29,278 nt of DNA from JBPCQA01 sp050998615 (GTDB taxonomy: Bacteria > Actinomycetota > Actinomycetes > Propionibacteriales > Nocardioidaceae), in the NCBI GenBank assembly GCA_050998615.1, contig JBPCQA010000005.1:1-29278 (forward strand). The letters are read 5' to 3'. Position 1 is the first letter of the stretch; each line of letters begins with the position of its first letter. Of this stretch, positions 8,141 to 16,717 are shown piece after piece. The notes under the pieces were generated by a model that saw only the letters and a list, made by a program, of their open reading frames with translations, searched no databases and was not told where the DNA came from. The translations under genes were made by a program, and so were the position numbers.

Positions 8141-9052
8141 TCACTCACTCCCGGCATTGGCGTCGGCAAGCGCGTTCACGCCACCGACAATCTCGCTGAT
8201 CTCTTGGGTGATCCCGGCCTGGCGGGCCTGGTTGGCGGTTTGGGTGTATTCCTTGATCAAGTCTTCGGCGTTGTCGGTTGCCGACTTCATCGCCCGCTGA
8301 CGCGCAGCCAGCTCAGACGCCGACGCCTGCAGCAGACAGAAGAAGATGCGGCTTTGCAGGTAACGCGGCAACAACGCGTCGAGCACGTCCTCAGCGCTCG
8401 GCTCGAACTCGTACAAAGGCAGGATCTCGTCAGCCTCGGGCTTCGATTCGCCCTCGATGACCTCCAGTGGCAGCAGCCGCACATCGGTCGGCTCCTGCAC
8501 AAGCATCGTCTTGAAGCGAGTGTAGACGACGTGCACCTCGTCGACCGCGTTCTCACCCTCGTCGGCGGTGAACGCCTCGATCAGCGTGTTAGCGATCTCG
8601 CGGGCGGCGTCGTACGTGGGGGTGTCGGAAAACCCGGTCCAGCTCTGCACGACCGGCCGCTGCCGGAACGCGTAGTAGCTCACGCCCTTACGCCCACTGA
8701 CATACAGGTCAGGCTGCTTGCCTTCGGAACGCAGCTTCTCGCCGAGCCGCTCGGCTTCCCGGAGCACCCCCGAGGAGTAGGCCCCGGCAAGCCCGCGGTC
8801 ACTCGTCACCACAAGCACTGCGGCGCGGGTCGGGTTCTCCTGCTCGGTGGTCAGCGGATGGTCGACATTGGAGTACGTCGCCACCGCGGACACGGCGCGG
8901 GTCAGTTCACGCGCGTACGGCGTCGCCGCCTTGGCCCGTTGCTGTGCCTTGATGATGCGCGATGCGGCGATCAGCTCCATGGCGCGCGTGATCTTCGCGG
9001 TGGCCTGGACCGATTTGATCCTGGCCCGCAGTTCACGCAGCGAAGTGGCCAT
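8141..9052 (-). CDS. atpG: ATP synthase F1 gamma subunit
   Basis: The 303-residue rotor shaft of F1. The N-terminal coiled-coil helix begins ATSLRELRARIKSVQATAKITRAMELIAA, and the C-terminal partner helix carries ARQRAMKSATDNAEDLIKEYTQTANQARQAGITQEI; these two form the antiparallel shaft inside the alpha3beta3 ring. VVTSDRGLAGAYSSGV in the central Rossmann-like domain is typical. The ATG at 9052 follows the atpA TGA (9057-9055) by two bases (TGAGCATG), so the genes are tightly coupled. Confidence 0.97.
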   Translation of the reverse strand: MATSLRELRARIKSVQATAKITRAMELIAASRIIKAQQRAKAATPYARELTRAVSAVATYSNVDHPLTTEQENPTRAAVLVVTSDRGLAGAYSSGVLREAERLGEKLRSEGKQPDLYVSGRKGVSYYAFRQRPVVQSWTGFSDTPTYDAAREIANTLIEAFTADEGENAVDEVHVVYTRFKTMLVQEPTDVRLLPLEVIEGESKPEADEILPLYEFEPSAEDVLDALLPRYLQSRIFFCLLQASASELAARQRAMKSATDNAEDLIKEYTQTANQARQAGITQEISEIVGGVNALADANAGSE

Positions 9053-9054
9053 GC

Positions 9055-10695
9055 TCAGCTCCGCTTCTGCTTGACGATCTGCTCCTGCTCCACGGCTTCG
9101 TCCTCGAGCGCCTCAAAATCCTCGCGGCCGGCCTTGAGCGACTTGCCGCCAGAAGTCTCGAACTGGTCAAGGAACTTGTCGTACGCGTCTTGCAGGGCCT
9201 GCTCGGTGTCGTCGGAGAAGTCCTTGGACTCCCGGATGGCGTCGAGGATCCCCGCATGTTCGTGGCGCAGGTAGTCGAGGAGCTCGCGCTCGAAGCGGAG
9301 CACGTCGTCGACCGGGACCGCGTCGAGCTTGCCGCTGGTGCCCGCCCAGATCGAGACGGTTTGATCCTCGACTGGATAAGGGGAGTATTGCGGTTGCTTC
9401 AACAGCTCCATCAGCCGTGAGCCGCGCTCAAGTTGTTGACGAGAGGCGGCGTCGAGGTCGGAGGCGAACATCGCGAACGCCTCCATCGCACGATACTGCG
9501 CAAGGTCGACCTTCAGTGATCCGGTGACCTTGCGCATCGCTTTCACCATCGCCGCCCCACCCACACGGGACACCGACTGGCCGACGTCGATCGCCGGCCG
9601 CTGGTTGGCGTTGAAGAGATCGGACTGCAAAAAAATCTGGCCGTCGGTGATCGAGATGACATTGGTCGGGATGAATGCCGAAATGTCGTTGGCCTTGGTC
9701 TCGATGATCGGCAACCCGGTCATCGAGCCGGCGCCCATGTCGTCTGACAGTTTGGCGCACCGCTCCAGCAGCCGGCTGTGGAGGTAGAACACGTCGCCTG
9801 GGTAGGCTTCCCGACCTGGTGGACGTCGCAACAACAGCGACACGGCGCGGTAGGCCTCGGCTTGTTTGGTCAGGTCGTCGAAGACGATCAGCACATGCTT
9901 GCCGTCGTACATCCAGTGTTGGCCAATAGCCGAGCCGGTGTAGGGGGCAAGGTACTTGAAACCGGCCGCGTCGGAAGCCGGCGCGGCGACGATCGTGGTG
10001 TAGTCCATCGCCCCCGCTTCTTCCAGTGCTCCACGCACCGCTGCGATGGTCGTGCCCTTCTGGCCGATCGCGACGTAGATGCATCGCACTTGCTGGGTAG
10101 GATCGCCAGACTCCCACGCCTGCTTCTGGTTGATGATCGTGTCGGTGGCGATCGTCGTCTTGCCGGTCTGCCGGTCGCCGATGATCAGCTGCCGTTGGCC
10201 GCGACCAATCGGCGTCAGCGAGTCGATGGCCTTTAGCCCGGTCTGCAGGGGCTCGTGGACTTTTTGGCGCTGGACCACCGACGGCGCCTGCAACTCCAGC
10301 GCGCGCCGGGCGTCGGTGGCGACATCGCCTAGCCCGTCCATCGGTTGCCCAAGCGGGTTGACGACGCGGCCGAGGTAGCCGTCGCCGACTGGCACGGACA
10401 AGACCTCACCGGTGCGTCGCACCGGCTGGCCCTCCTCGATACCGGAGAAGTCTCCCAGGACAACGACACCGATCTCGCGCAGGTCCAGGTTCAGCGCAAT
10501 TCCCAGTGTGCCGTCCTCGAACTCCAACAGCTCATTGGCCATTGCCGACGGCAACCCCTCGACACGGGCGATGCCGTCCATCGCCTCGGCGACGGTGCCG
10601 ACCTCTTCCCGGGTCGCTGCCTCCGGTTTGTAGTCGGAAACGAAGCGCTGTAGCGCCTCCTGGATCTCCTCCGGGCGGATCGTCAGCTCCGTCAT
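9055..10695 (-). CDS. atpA: ATP synthase F1 alpha subunit
   Basis: The 546-residue non-catalytic nucleotide-binding subunit. The Walker A loop GDRQTGKT is at residues 173-180, and the Arg-finger region reads VGQSVSRVGGAA. The N-terminal helix (RPEEIQEALQRFV) that contacts the delta subunit is present. The C-terminus has a charged extension (EDFEALEDEAVEQEQIVKQKRS), common in actinobacteria. The start is ATG at 10695 with AAGGA upstream. A 103-bp gap separates it from atpH, the longest spacing inside the operon; no separate promoter could be recognised there. Confidence 0.98.
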   Translation of the reverse strand: MTELTIRPEEIQEALQRFVSDYKPEAATREEVGTVAEAMDGIARVEGLPSAMANELLEFEDGTLGIALNLDLREIGVVVLGDFSGIEEGQPVRRTGEVLSVPVGDGYLGRVVNPLGQPMDGLGDVATDARRALELQAPSVVQRQKVHEPLQTGLKAIDSLTPIGRGQRQLIIGDRQTGKTTIATDTIINQKQAWESGDPTQQVRCIYVAIGQKGTTIAAVRGALEEAGAMDYTTIVAAPASDAAGFKYLAPYTGSAIGQHWMYDGKHVLIVFDDLTKQAEAYRAVSLLLRRPPGREAYPGDVFYLHSRLLERCAKLSDDMGAGSMTGLPIIETKANDISAFIPTNVISITDGQIFLQSDLFNANQRPAIDVGQSVSRVGGAAMVKAMRKVTGSLKVDLAQYRAMEAFAMFASDLDAASRQQLERGSRLMELLKQPQYSPYPVEDQTVSIWAGTSGKLDAVPVDDVLRFERELLDYLRHEHAGILDAIRESKDFSDDTEQALQDAYDKFLDQFETSGGKSLKAGREDFEALEDEAVEQEQIVKQKRS

Positions 10696-10798
10696 GTCCT
10701 TGCCTCTGCTCTCCTGAACCCTTGTTCCTGGTTGAACTGTTTTGGGTGTTGGCTTGTTGGGTGAGTCGCCGCGCTAGCCCGAAGTAGCCGGTGTGTCG

Positions 10799-11608
10799 TT
10801 AGGACGCCAGCCTGCGGTAGGCCTGGGCAAGCCTGGTTTCGATGGTGGAGTCGATGACTTCATCGCCGAGCGCGACCCGCACGCCGCCGAGCACGTTTGG
10901 GTCGACTACCACGTTCAGATGGATCTCGCGGGAACATTGCTCGGCCAGTGCTCGCGCCAGTCGTTGCTTGTGGTCGTCGCTGAGGGGAGCCGCGACCCAG
11001 GCCGTCGCTACCAGGCGTTTGCGTCGGGCAGCGGCGACCGTCTGGTAGTAGGTCAACGTGGCCGCCAGCGTGCGGTGCCGCCCCGTCACCGCTTGGTCGA
11101 GCAGTTTCTTGGTGGACTCACCAACCTTGCCCTCCAGGAGGTGATGCAGGAGTTCACGCTTGCCCTCGAGCGGCGCGGCTGGGTCAGCCAACGCATCGCG
11201 AAGGCCGGGCTGGGCTTCGAGGATCCGGCCGAACCGGAACAGATCATCTTCGAGGTTGTCCAGTTGTCCGGTCTGCTCTGCCTTCGCCACCTGCGCCGTG
11301 ATGCCGGCCCGCTCCAGGGCGTCAGCCAGGTCACGCCCCCGCGACCAACGGTACCTAATCGCTGCCAGCACCACCGACAGCGCCGGGTCGCCGATCTTGC
11401 CTTCCAACAACCCCGTCACCAATGTCGTCTTGGCTTCAACTGCGACAGCCGGCTCGGTGAGCACCCGCCGCAGCGTCCCCTCCGTATCGAGGATGGCGGC
11501 CACGGCGTACAAGTCGTCGCCAAGCATGATCAGGTCGGGGCCTGCTCGTAGTTGTTCATCGACCGCATCCAGCACGGTCGCCTGCGACCTGGCGGAACCC
11601 GCCTGCAT
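10799..11608 (-). CDS. atpH: ATP synthase F1 delta subunit
   Basis: The 269-residue delta subunit joins the peripheral stalk to F1. The length is that of the long actinobacterial form; it is separate from b rather than fused to it as in mycobacteria. Recognisable blocks are EGKRELLHHLLEGKVGESTKKLL in the middle and the C-terminal b-binding region VDPNVLGGVRVALGDEVIDSTIETRL. The ATG at 11608 shares its A with the atpF TGA (TGATG), so translation is coupled. Confidence 0.95.
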   Translation of the reverse strand: MQAGSARSQATVLDAVDEQLRAGPDLIMLGDDLYAVAAILDTEGTLRRVLTEPAVAVEAKTTLVTGLLEGKIGDPALSVVLAAIRYRWSRGRDLADALERAGITAQVAKAEQTGQLDNLEDDLFRFGRILEAQPGLRDALADPAAPLEGKRELLHHLLEGKVGESTKKLLDQAVTGRHRTLAATLTYYQTVAAARRKRLVATAWVAAPLSDDHKQRLARALAEQCSREIHLNVVVDPNVLGGVRVALGDEVIDSTIETRLAQAYRRLAS

Positions 11609-12150
11609 CAGCGGGCCCCCGAGCTACTCGACGACTGATGTGTCTCCAGACTGGCAATGAACCGCTCCACTGTGCGACTGCGGCGAGCATCGTCTTCGAG
11701 CGACTCACCGACGATCCGACCCGCCAGCGTCGTCGCCATGCTGCCCATCTCGGTCCGCAACTGCTGGACGACCTGCTGACGCTCGGCCGCAAGTTGGGCG
11801 TTCGCGTGCTTGAGGATGCGCTGGGACTCCGCCTGCGCCTGTTCGCGCATCTCGGCGATGATCGCGGCCCCCTGCTCGCGTGCCTCTTCCCGGATGCGGG
11901 CCGCTTCATGCCGTGCCTCGACCAGCTGCGAACGGTATTTCTGTTCCGCAGACTCGGCCCTGGTCTGGGCATGTTCGAGATCTTCGAACTGCTTCTTGAT
12001 GCGGGCCTGGCGGTCCGTCATCGCTTTGTTGACGATCGGCACCACATATTTGCCGAGCACCCACAAGATGATGACGAAGGCGATCAGCTCCACGAAGAAC
12101 GTGGCGTTTGGCACCAAGAAGTTGCCCACTGCCTGGTTCGTCTTGGCCAT
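11608..12150 (-). CDS. atpF: ATP synthase F0 b subunit
   Basis: The 180-residue peripheral-stalk subunit. One N-terminal membrane helix (about residues 13-38, VPNATFFVELIAFVIILWVLG) is followed by a long charged coiled coil (AMTDRQARIKKQFEDLEHAQTRAESAEQ onward) reaching up the side of F1. The last 30 residues are Ser-rich. The start is ATG at 12150 with AAGGG upstream. It lies between atpE (23-bp gap) and atpH (overlap). Confidence 0.96.
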   Translation of the reverse strand: MAKTNQAVGNFLVPNATFFVELIAFVIILWVLGKYVVPIVNKAMTDRQARIKKQFEDLEHAQTRAESAEQKYRSQLVEARHEAARIREEAREQGAAIIAEMREQAQAESQRILKHANAQLAAERQQVVQQLRTEMGSMATTLAGRIVGESLEDDARRSRTVERFIASLETHQSSSSSGAR

Positions 12151-12173
12151 ATCCGGTGTCCCTTCGACTCTCG

Positions 12174-12437
12174 TTACTTGCCGAGCACAAAGACGAAGAG
12201 AGCCATGAAGGCGAGGTTGATGAAGAAGAACGCCTCACACAGACCGACCGTCAAGAAGAAGATCGTCTGCAAGCGCCCCTGTGCCTCGGGCTGACGCGCC
12301 ACACCCTGAATGTACGAGCTACCGGCGAGACCGTCGCCGATGGCACCGCCGATGGCACCGCCACCGAGGGCAAGCCCACCGCCGATGAACGCGCCAGCGG
12401 TCTTGATGGCCGAGTCAGTGCTGCTGGGGTCTGCCAT
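12174..12437 (-). CDS. atpE: ATP synthase F0 c subunit (proton ring)
   Basis: An 87-residue hairpin proteolipid forming the rotating c-ring. The Gly-rich first helix is GAFIGGGLALGGGAIGGAIG, the polar loop is ARQPE (residues 47-51), and the second helix carries the ion-binding Glu68 in GLCEAFFFIN. The ATG at 12437 has AAGGAG upstream; the longer frame upstream of it is a shadow of atpB. Two residues after the essential Glu there is Phe (E-A-F-F-F), where M. tuberculosis has Ala63 in the bedaquiline pocket. No sodium-binding signature is evident, so proton coupling is expected. Confidence 0.97.
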   Translation of the reverse strand: MADPSSTDSAIKTAGAFIGGGLALGGGAIGGAIGDGLAGSSYIQGVARQPEAQGRLQTIFFLTVGLCEAFFFINLAFMALFVFVLGK

Positions 12438-12484
12438 TTCTCTCCTTGCTGTTGGCAACCGGGCTGGCCCGTCGCCTTGGGTGG

Positions 12485-13309
12485 TTAGCCAGCCGCCGGT
12501 TGCGGCTCGCGAGCCCCTTCGGGCTGGGACGAGTCGGCGTTCTCGGCCGAGCTCGACTGGGTGCCGTCTTCGTAGCCCTCGTCTTCGTGGGTGTCGCCAG
12601 CCATGCCGAAGTACAGGACGGTCAATAGCGCGAAGATGAATGCCTGGATGCCGCCGATGAACATGTCGAACAGCTTCCAGATGATGTTGGGTCCCCACAG
12701 GAGATAAAGCGGGAACAGGGACGCGATGAGGGAAATCATGATGCCACCGGCGAAGATGTTCCCGAACAGCCGCAGAGCGAGCGTGAACGGCTTCATGATC
12801 TCCTCGAGGATGTTAAGGGGAAACATGATCGGGTAGGGCTGAAAGAAGTGCTTGACATAGTTCTTCAGCCCCCGAGAACGGACACCGAACACGTGGACTC
12901 CGACGATCACCAGCAATGCGAGCGCATAGACCAAGTTGACGTCGGCCGTCGGTGCGGGCAGATAGCGCGGACCCTCCCCACTGGGGATCACCTCCACCCA
13001 GTTGGACACCAAAATGAAGATGAAGAGGGCGATCGCCAGCGGCACCACGAACGGGTTGACTCGGCCGAGGTTGTCCTGCACCTGATGCGTGACCTCGGTG
13101 ACCAAGCTCTCCCAGAACAGCTGGATCTTGCTGGGCACTCCCGAGGACGATTTCGAGCGCAGCCAGAACCCGAGGCCGAGCACCACGGCGCCGGCGAAGA
13201 GCGTCGACCAGATCGTGTCGAGGTTGAAGGTGAGCCCCAGCCATGTGCCGGTGATGTGGTTGCCGACATCGATGCCAGAGCCAGTCTCGCTAAGCGGTAC
13301 CGCGCTCAT
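12485..13309 (-). CDS. atpB: ATP synthase F0 a subunit
   Basis: The 274-residue membrane stator with the two proton half-channels. The essential Arg is in FTLALRLFGNIFAGG (Arg180). Several membrane helices are visible, for example TLFAGAVVLGLGFWL, VVPLAIALFIFILVSNWVEV and FIGGIQAFIFALLTVLYF. The start is ATG at 13309, overlapping the atpI TGA by four bases (ATGA). After the last helix it has about 38 extra hydrophilic residues (237-274), acidic then Ser/Gln/Pro-rich (HEDEGYEDGTQSSS...), which most a subunits lack. The frame extends upstream only as a shadow of atpI. Confidence 0.96.
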   Translation of the reverse strand: MSAVPLSETGSGIDVGNHITGTWLGLTFNLDTIWSTLFAGAVVLGLGFWLRSKSSSGVPSKIQLFWESLVTEVTHQVQDNLGRVNPFVVPLAIALFIFILVSNWVEVIPSGEGPRYLPAPTADVNLVYALALLVIVGVHVFGVRSRGLKNYVKHFFQPYPIMFPLNILEEIMKPFTLALRLFGNIFAGGIMISLIASLFPLYLLWGPNIIWKLFDMFIGGIQAFIFALLTVLYFGMAGDTHEDEGYEDGTQSSSAENADSSQPEGAREPQPAAG

Positions 13310-13707
13310 GCTGCCTTCTTCAGCTCCCGTAGCAGCGGGAGGCCCGTCAGAACTAGGGCAATCAGCCGGAACAGCGCCAACCCGAACAGCGATGCCGCAC
13401 CGTCGGGCCAGAAGACGATGGTGAGCACACCGGCAATGAGAGAGACTCCGAGCAGCCTGAAGAAGGCCGAGGTGGCGAACTCGGTGCGGCTCAGCGGCTC
13501 GGCACTCTCGACGGTGCGCTTGAGTGCCACCTCGGTTGCCAGGTAGTTGAGAAGCCCAAGCACGCTGCCGACCGCAAAGAACATGCCGAGGGGCCACCGC
13601 CCCAACGGCACCGTGATCCAAAATCCGGCAACTGCCAGTGCACCGGCGAGGAGCATGGGACGTCGCTGGTTTGCGACCGCCCTGGCCAGTGCGAGAGACC
13701 CCTTCAC
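13306..13707 (-). CDS. atpI: AtpI-like ATP synthase accessory membrane protein
   Basis: A 133-residue small membrane protein with four predicted helices: LLAGALAVAGFWITVPLG, FFAVGSVLGLLNYLATEVA, FRLLGVSLIAGVLTIVFW and LFGLALFRLIALVLTGLPLL. It is first in the atp operon, where AtpI-type proteins assist c-ring assembly or ion supply. Sequence is poorly conserved, so the name rests mostly on topology and position. The start is GTG at 13707 with AAGGA about ten bases upstream. Its TGA overlaps the atpB ATG. Confidence 0.85.
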   Translation of the reverse strand: MKGSLALARAVANQRRPMLLAGALAVAGFWITVPLGRWPLGMFFAVGSVLGLLNYLATEVALKRTVESAEPLSRTEFATSAFFRLLGVSLIAGVLTIVFWPDGAASLFGLALFRLIALVLTGLPLLRELKKAA

Positions 13708-13974
13708 CTGTCGATCAGTCCTTTCCTGCCGGAAGTGAGCACGCCCATGTCAACAGCAGAGGGCAAAACGAGGGTGCCGCGGGCTCTAAGGTGCCAATGC
13801 GGTGGGGACCGGAACACGGTGTCGGTCGTCATGGTGGCGGCCGTCCTCGATCATTCGGGGGAAGTCACCCCTGGGTCGGGATGCGCATAAAAAATAGCAC
13901 AAGGCCCTGAGACGGACCTAATCGCAGACGCAGCTTCGACGCCTCCGAAGGGCTCCGCAGACCACCTGAAACCG
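13708..13974. other. Intergenic region carrying the atp operon promoter
   Basis: This 267-bp gap lies between the rfe stop and the atpI start, with both genes on the minus strand. The part beyond the hairpin at 13889-13919 must contain the promoter of the nine-gene atp operon. I could not find a convincing -35/-10 pair. No ORF is supported. Confidence 0.4.
13889..13919 (-). terminator. Possible Rho-independent terminator after rfe
   Basis: Reading the minus strand, AGGTCC-GTCTCA-GGGCCT forms a 6-bp stem with one G-U pair (13919-13902). Seven bases later comes a run of six T (13894-13889), the only long T-run nearby. It lies 56 bp after the rfe stop and would separate rfe transcription from the atp operon. 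The gap before the T-run weakens the call. Confidence 0.4.
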
Positions 13975-15123
13975 CTACTGGGTGTCGCTCTCGATCAGGC
14001 CCGAGTGGCCCGGTATACCGAATGTCAGCAATAGCGCCGTGACAGCCATGATTGACAGGCCGATCAACGACCACCATCCCGAGAAGAGGCTGACCAGCAA
14101 GACCCCGAACGCGACGAGCGCCGTCCACAGATACATCACCAGTACGGCACGACGCTGGGAATGCCCGATCTCGAGCAGTCGGTGATGGAGGTGCTTCTTG
14201 TCCGGTGCGAACGGCGAGCGACCGGCTCGAGTGCGCCGTACGACGGCAAGCACCAGGTCGATAAACGGCACCACGAGGACCGCGAACGGCAACAACAGCG
14301 GCAGGATCGCCGGGAGCAGGCTGGCGCTGGCTCCGGCGATGCCGCGTGGCAGCGTCGAGGTCGGGAACTGGCCGGTCAGACTGATCGCCGAGCACGACAG
14401 CAAGAAGCCGATCAGCAAGGCGCCCGAGTCGCCCATGAACATTCGCGCCGGGAAGAAGTTGTGCGGCAAGAAGCCGAGGCACGCCCCACCCAGCGCCGCT
14501 GTGAGTAAGGCAGCGGTGGTCGCTCTCTCAACGTTGTTGACGAAGACCAGCAGGATCGAAAACGAGAAGAATGCGATCGCTCCTATCCCCACCACGCCGG
14601 CCGCCAGGCCATCAAGGCCGTCCACGAAGTTGACCGCGTTGACGGTCGCCACGATGTAGAGAACCGTAAGCAGCGCGGCCTGCGAGCCCTGCAGTGTAAA
14701 CGTCAAGATCGCGCCCGAGTTCGGCAGCGGAAGCCAGAGGATCTGCACACCCTGCACGACCACCACGCCCGCCGCCAGCACCTCACCGGCAAACTTGGTC
14801 ACCGCGTCCAGCTCGAAGACGTCATCGATGATGCCGACTACACAGATCACCGCGCCCCCGAGCAGCACCGCTCCGGCGTCATGAAAGATCAGTCCGTGCA
14901 CCGGTGTGTGGCCGAGGAACGGCAGCCGTGCGGCCAACAGGTACGCCGCGGTGACGCCCCCCATGATCGCGACTCCGCCGAAGTAGGGGATTGGGACCTC
15001 GTGCACGTCACGATCGCGGACCCGCGCATAGGCACCGGTGCGCATCGCCAGCTCACGGGCAATCACCGAAAGCAGATAGGTGACAGCGCCGGCGGTGATG
15101 AAGACCAGCAGATACTCGCGCAT
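13975..15123 (-). CDS. rfe: Undecaprenyl-phosphate GlcNAc-1-phosphate transferase (WecA/TagO type)
   Basis: A 382-residue polytopic membrane enzyme of the MraY/WecA family that attaches a sugar-1-phosphate to undecaprenyl phosphate, starting cell-wall polymer synthesis at the inner face of the membrane. The family's catalytic blocks are present: IIDDVFELD (Asp100-Asp101), NAVNFVDGLDG (162-172), MGDSG (230-234) and the cytoplasmic HLHHRLL (311-317). This His-rich loop and its position beside the atp operon separate it from MraY proper; actinobacterial orthologues are annotated Rfe/WecA. About ten membrane helices are predicted. The ATG at 15123 shares its A with the sua5 TGA (TGATG). Confidence 0.93.
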   Translation of the reverse strand: MREYLLVFITAGAVTYLLSVIARELAMRTGAYARVRDRDVHEVPIPYFGGVAIMGGVTAAYLLAARLPFLGHTPVHGLIFHDAGAVLLGGAVICVVGIIDDVFELDAVTKFAGEVLAAGVVVVQGVQILWLPLPNSGAILTFTLQGSQAALLTVLYIVATVNAVNFVDGLDGLAAGVVGIGAIAFFSFSILLVFVNNVERATTAALLTAALGGACLGFLPHNFFPARMFMGDSGALLIGFLLSCSAISLTGQFPTSTLPRGIAGASASLLPAILPLLLPFAVLVVPFIDLVLAVVRRTRAGRSPFAPDKKHLHHRLLEIGHSQRRAVLVMYLWTALVAFGVLLVSLFSGWWSLIGLSIMAVTALLLTFGIPGHSGLIESDTQ

Positions 15124-15776
15124 CAGCCCGGCTCGGCGGCCGCGACGGACGGGACGACGTCGCGCAACTCCTCAAGCGACAAGATGCCGATGCGAACAAC
15201 CCTCAGCACATCACCGGTCGCGTCGACGATCGTCGAGGGAACGGCGCCTGGGGCATCCCCCGCGTCGAGGTAGACGTCGATGGCGTCACCGAGCATGTCC
15301 AGCGCCTCCGCGACCGACGTCGCCGGTGGTTGTCCGGTGACGTTGGCACTGCTCACCGCCAACGGCCCGTTGTCGCGCAACAAGTCGAGAGCATCCTTCT
15401 GGTTGGGGATCCGCAGGGCAACGGTGCCGCGGCTGTCGCCGAGATCCCAGCTCAGGCTCGGCTGTTGGCGGCAGACCAGCGTAAGGCCCCCGGGCCAGAA
15501 CGTCGCGGCCAGCTCTCGTGCGTCGGGGCTCAGGTTGGTGGTGAGCGCTCCCAACGCGTCGTTCGACGCGATCAACACCGGTGTCGGCACATCACGCCCT
15601 CGGCCCTTGGCCCGCAAGAGTCGGCGTACTCCGACCGGATCGAACGCGTCGGCGGCGATGCCATACACGGTGTCGGTTGGTGCCACCACGAGGCCGCTTC
15701 GCGCGAGCGCTCGTTTGGCTTCCGCGAAACCTGCCGACCGCCGCACCGGGTCGTTGCAGGAGTAGACCTCGTTCAC
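15123..15776 (-). CDS. L-threonylcarbamoyladenylate synthase (Sua5/YciO/YrdC family)
   Basis: A 217-residue YrdC-domain protein that makes threonylcarbamoyl-AMP from Thr, bicarbonate and ATP for the t6A modification of ANN-decoding tRNAs. The blocks VVAPTDTVYGIAADA near the start, WPGGLTLV in the middle, VALRIPN and PLAVSSANVTGQPPAT are characteristic. There is no C-terminal Sua5 domain, so it is the short TsaC-like form. I chose the GTG at 15776, which overlaps the prmC stop by four bases (GTGA) and gives the usual N-terminus; a GTG at 15812 would overlap prmC by 40 bases. The gene order prfA-prmC-sua5-rfe is a standard actinobacterial unit. Confidence 0.93.
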   Translation of the reverse strand: MNEVYSCNDPVRRSAGFAEAKRALARSGLVVAPTDTVYGIAADAFDPVGVRRLLRAKGRGRDVPTPVLIASNDALGALTTNLSPDARELAATFWPGGLTLVCRQQPSLSWDLGDSRGTVALRIPNQKDALDLLRDNGPLAVSSANVTGQPPATSVAEALDMLGDAIDVYLDAGDAPGAVPSTIVDATGDVLRVVRIGILSLEELRDVVPSVAAAEPG

Positions 15777-16717
15777 GACCCTATGGTGCCAGCCCGCGCG
15801 GATGATCGGCACACCCGACGCGCGGTGACGAACCGCGGGCGACCGGCCAGGTCCAGGTGGTCACGGATCTGCGTCCAGTCACCACTTGCCGCGAAGACGT
15901 CCGGCGCTGTCTCGCCCTGGGCGTCGGCGTGCTCACACAGAACCAGTCCCCCGGCTCGCAATAACCGAGCAGCGACCTTGGCTACGACGCGGATCGCGTC
16001 GAGCCCGTCCACTCCGGACCACAGGGCCACCGGCGGGTCGAAGTCACGCGCCTCCGCTGCGACCGACTCGAAGGCCGCCAACGGGATGTACGGCGGGTTG
16101 GCCGTCACGACGTCGGCGACGCCGGCCAAGTCCGCCGAGACCTCCGCGATGTCGCCAAGCCGGATCTCCACCCCGCTGCCGCTGGCGTTGCGCTCGGCAT
16201 AGGCATGAGCAAGCGCTGAGATCTCTATCCCCGTGACTCGACACCCCGGCGCCTCGGTTGCCATCGCCAGTGCGACCGGCCCGGAGCCGGTACACAGGTC
16301 GACCGCGACCGGGCTGTCGACTCCGCCGTCGATGATCCGACGCAACTCCGCGATGGCCTGCCCCGCCACCAGCTCCGTCTCCGGCCGGGGAACAAAAACG
16401 CCCGGTCCCACCTCCAGGTCGAGATAGCGGAACGCGGCCCGGCCGGTGATGTGCTGGAGCGGCTCGCGGGTCGCCCGGCGCGCGATGGCAACGCGGAAGC
16501 GCTGCACGGTGTCGCAGTCAAGCTCACGGATGCTCATCAGGCCGGTGCGCGTTATCCCGAGACTCCACGCCAGCAGCGATTCCGCGTCGTGGCGAGCTGC
16601 CTCCACCCCGGCCTCGGCCAACTCGGCTGCCGCCCGTGCCAAGACGTCGTACGTCGCCGAATGACCCGCTCCCTTCCCGACGCCCCCACCTGCGCGGGCT
16701 TTGAGAGTTCGCGTCAT
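15773..16717 (-). CDS. prmC: Release factor glutamine methyltransferase
   Basis: A 314-residue SAM-dependent methyltransferase that methylates the Gln of the GGQ motif of release factors RF1 and RF2. The N-terminal helical domain is followed by FVPRPETELV (about 108-117), the SAM loop VDLCTGSGPVAL (139-150) and the active-site NPPY (207-210) that contacts the target Gln. The C-terminal LVLCEHADAQG matches the family's EH-QG block. The ATG at 16717 overlaps the prfA TGA by four bases (ATGA), so the enzyme and its substrate are coupled. Family members usually start a little later; the first 20 Gly-rich residues may be an extension. Confidence 0.95.
   Translation of the reverse strand: MTRTLKARAGGGVGKGAGHSATYDVLARAAAELAEAGVEAARHDAESLLAWSLGITRTGLMSIRELDCDTVQRFRVAIARRATREPLQHITGRAAFRYLDLEVGPGVFVPRPETELVAGQAIAELRRIIDGGVDSPVAVDLCTGSGPVALAMATEAPGCRVTGIEISALAHAYAERNASGSGVEIRLGDIAEVSADLAGVADVVTANPPYIPLAAFESVAAEARDFDPPVALWSGVDGLDAIRVVAKVAARLLRAGGLVLCEHADAQGETAPDVFAASGDWTQIRDHLDLAGRPRFVTARRVCRSSARAGTIGS

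Noticed and set aside
7128..8300. A 390-codon plus-strand ORF
   Set aside because: Shadow of atpD, which carries Walker A/B and DELSEED on the other strand.
12438..12698. Upstream extension of the atpE frame
   Set aside because: It overlaps atpB entirely; the true start at 12437 has an AAGGAG site and gives a normal c subunit.
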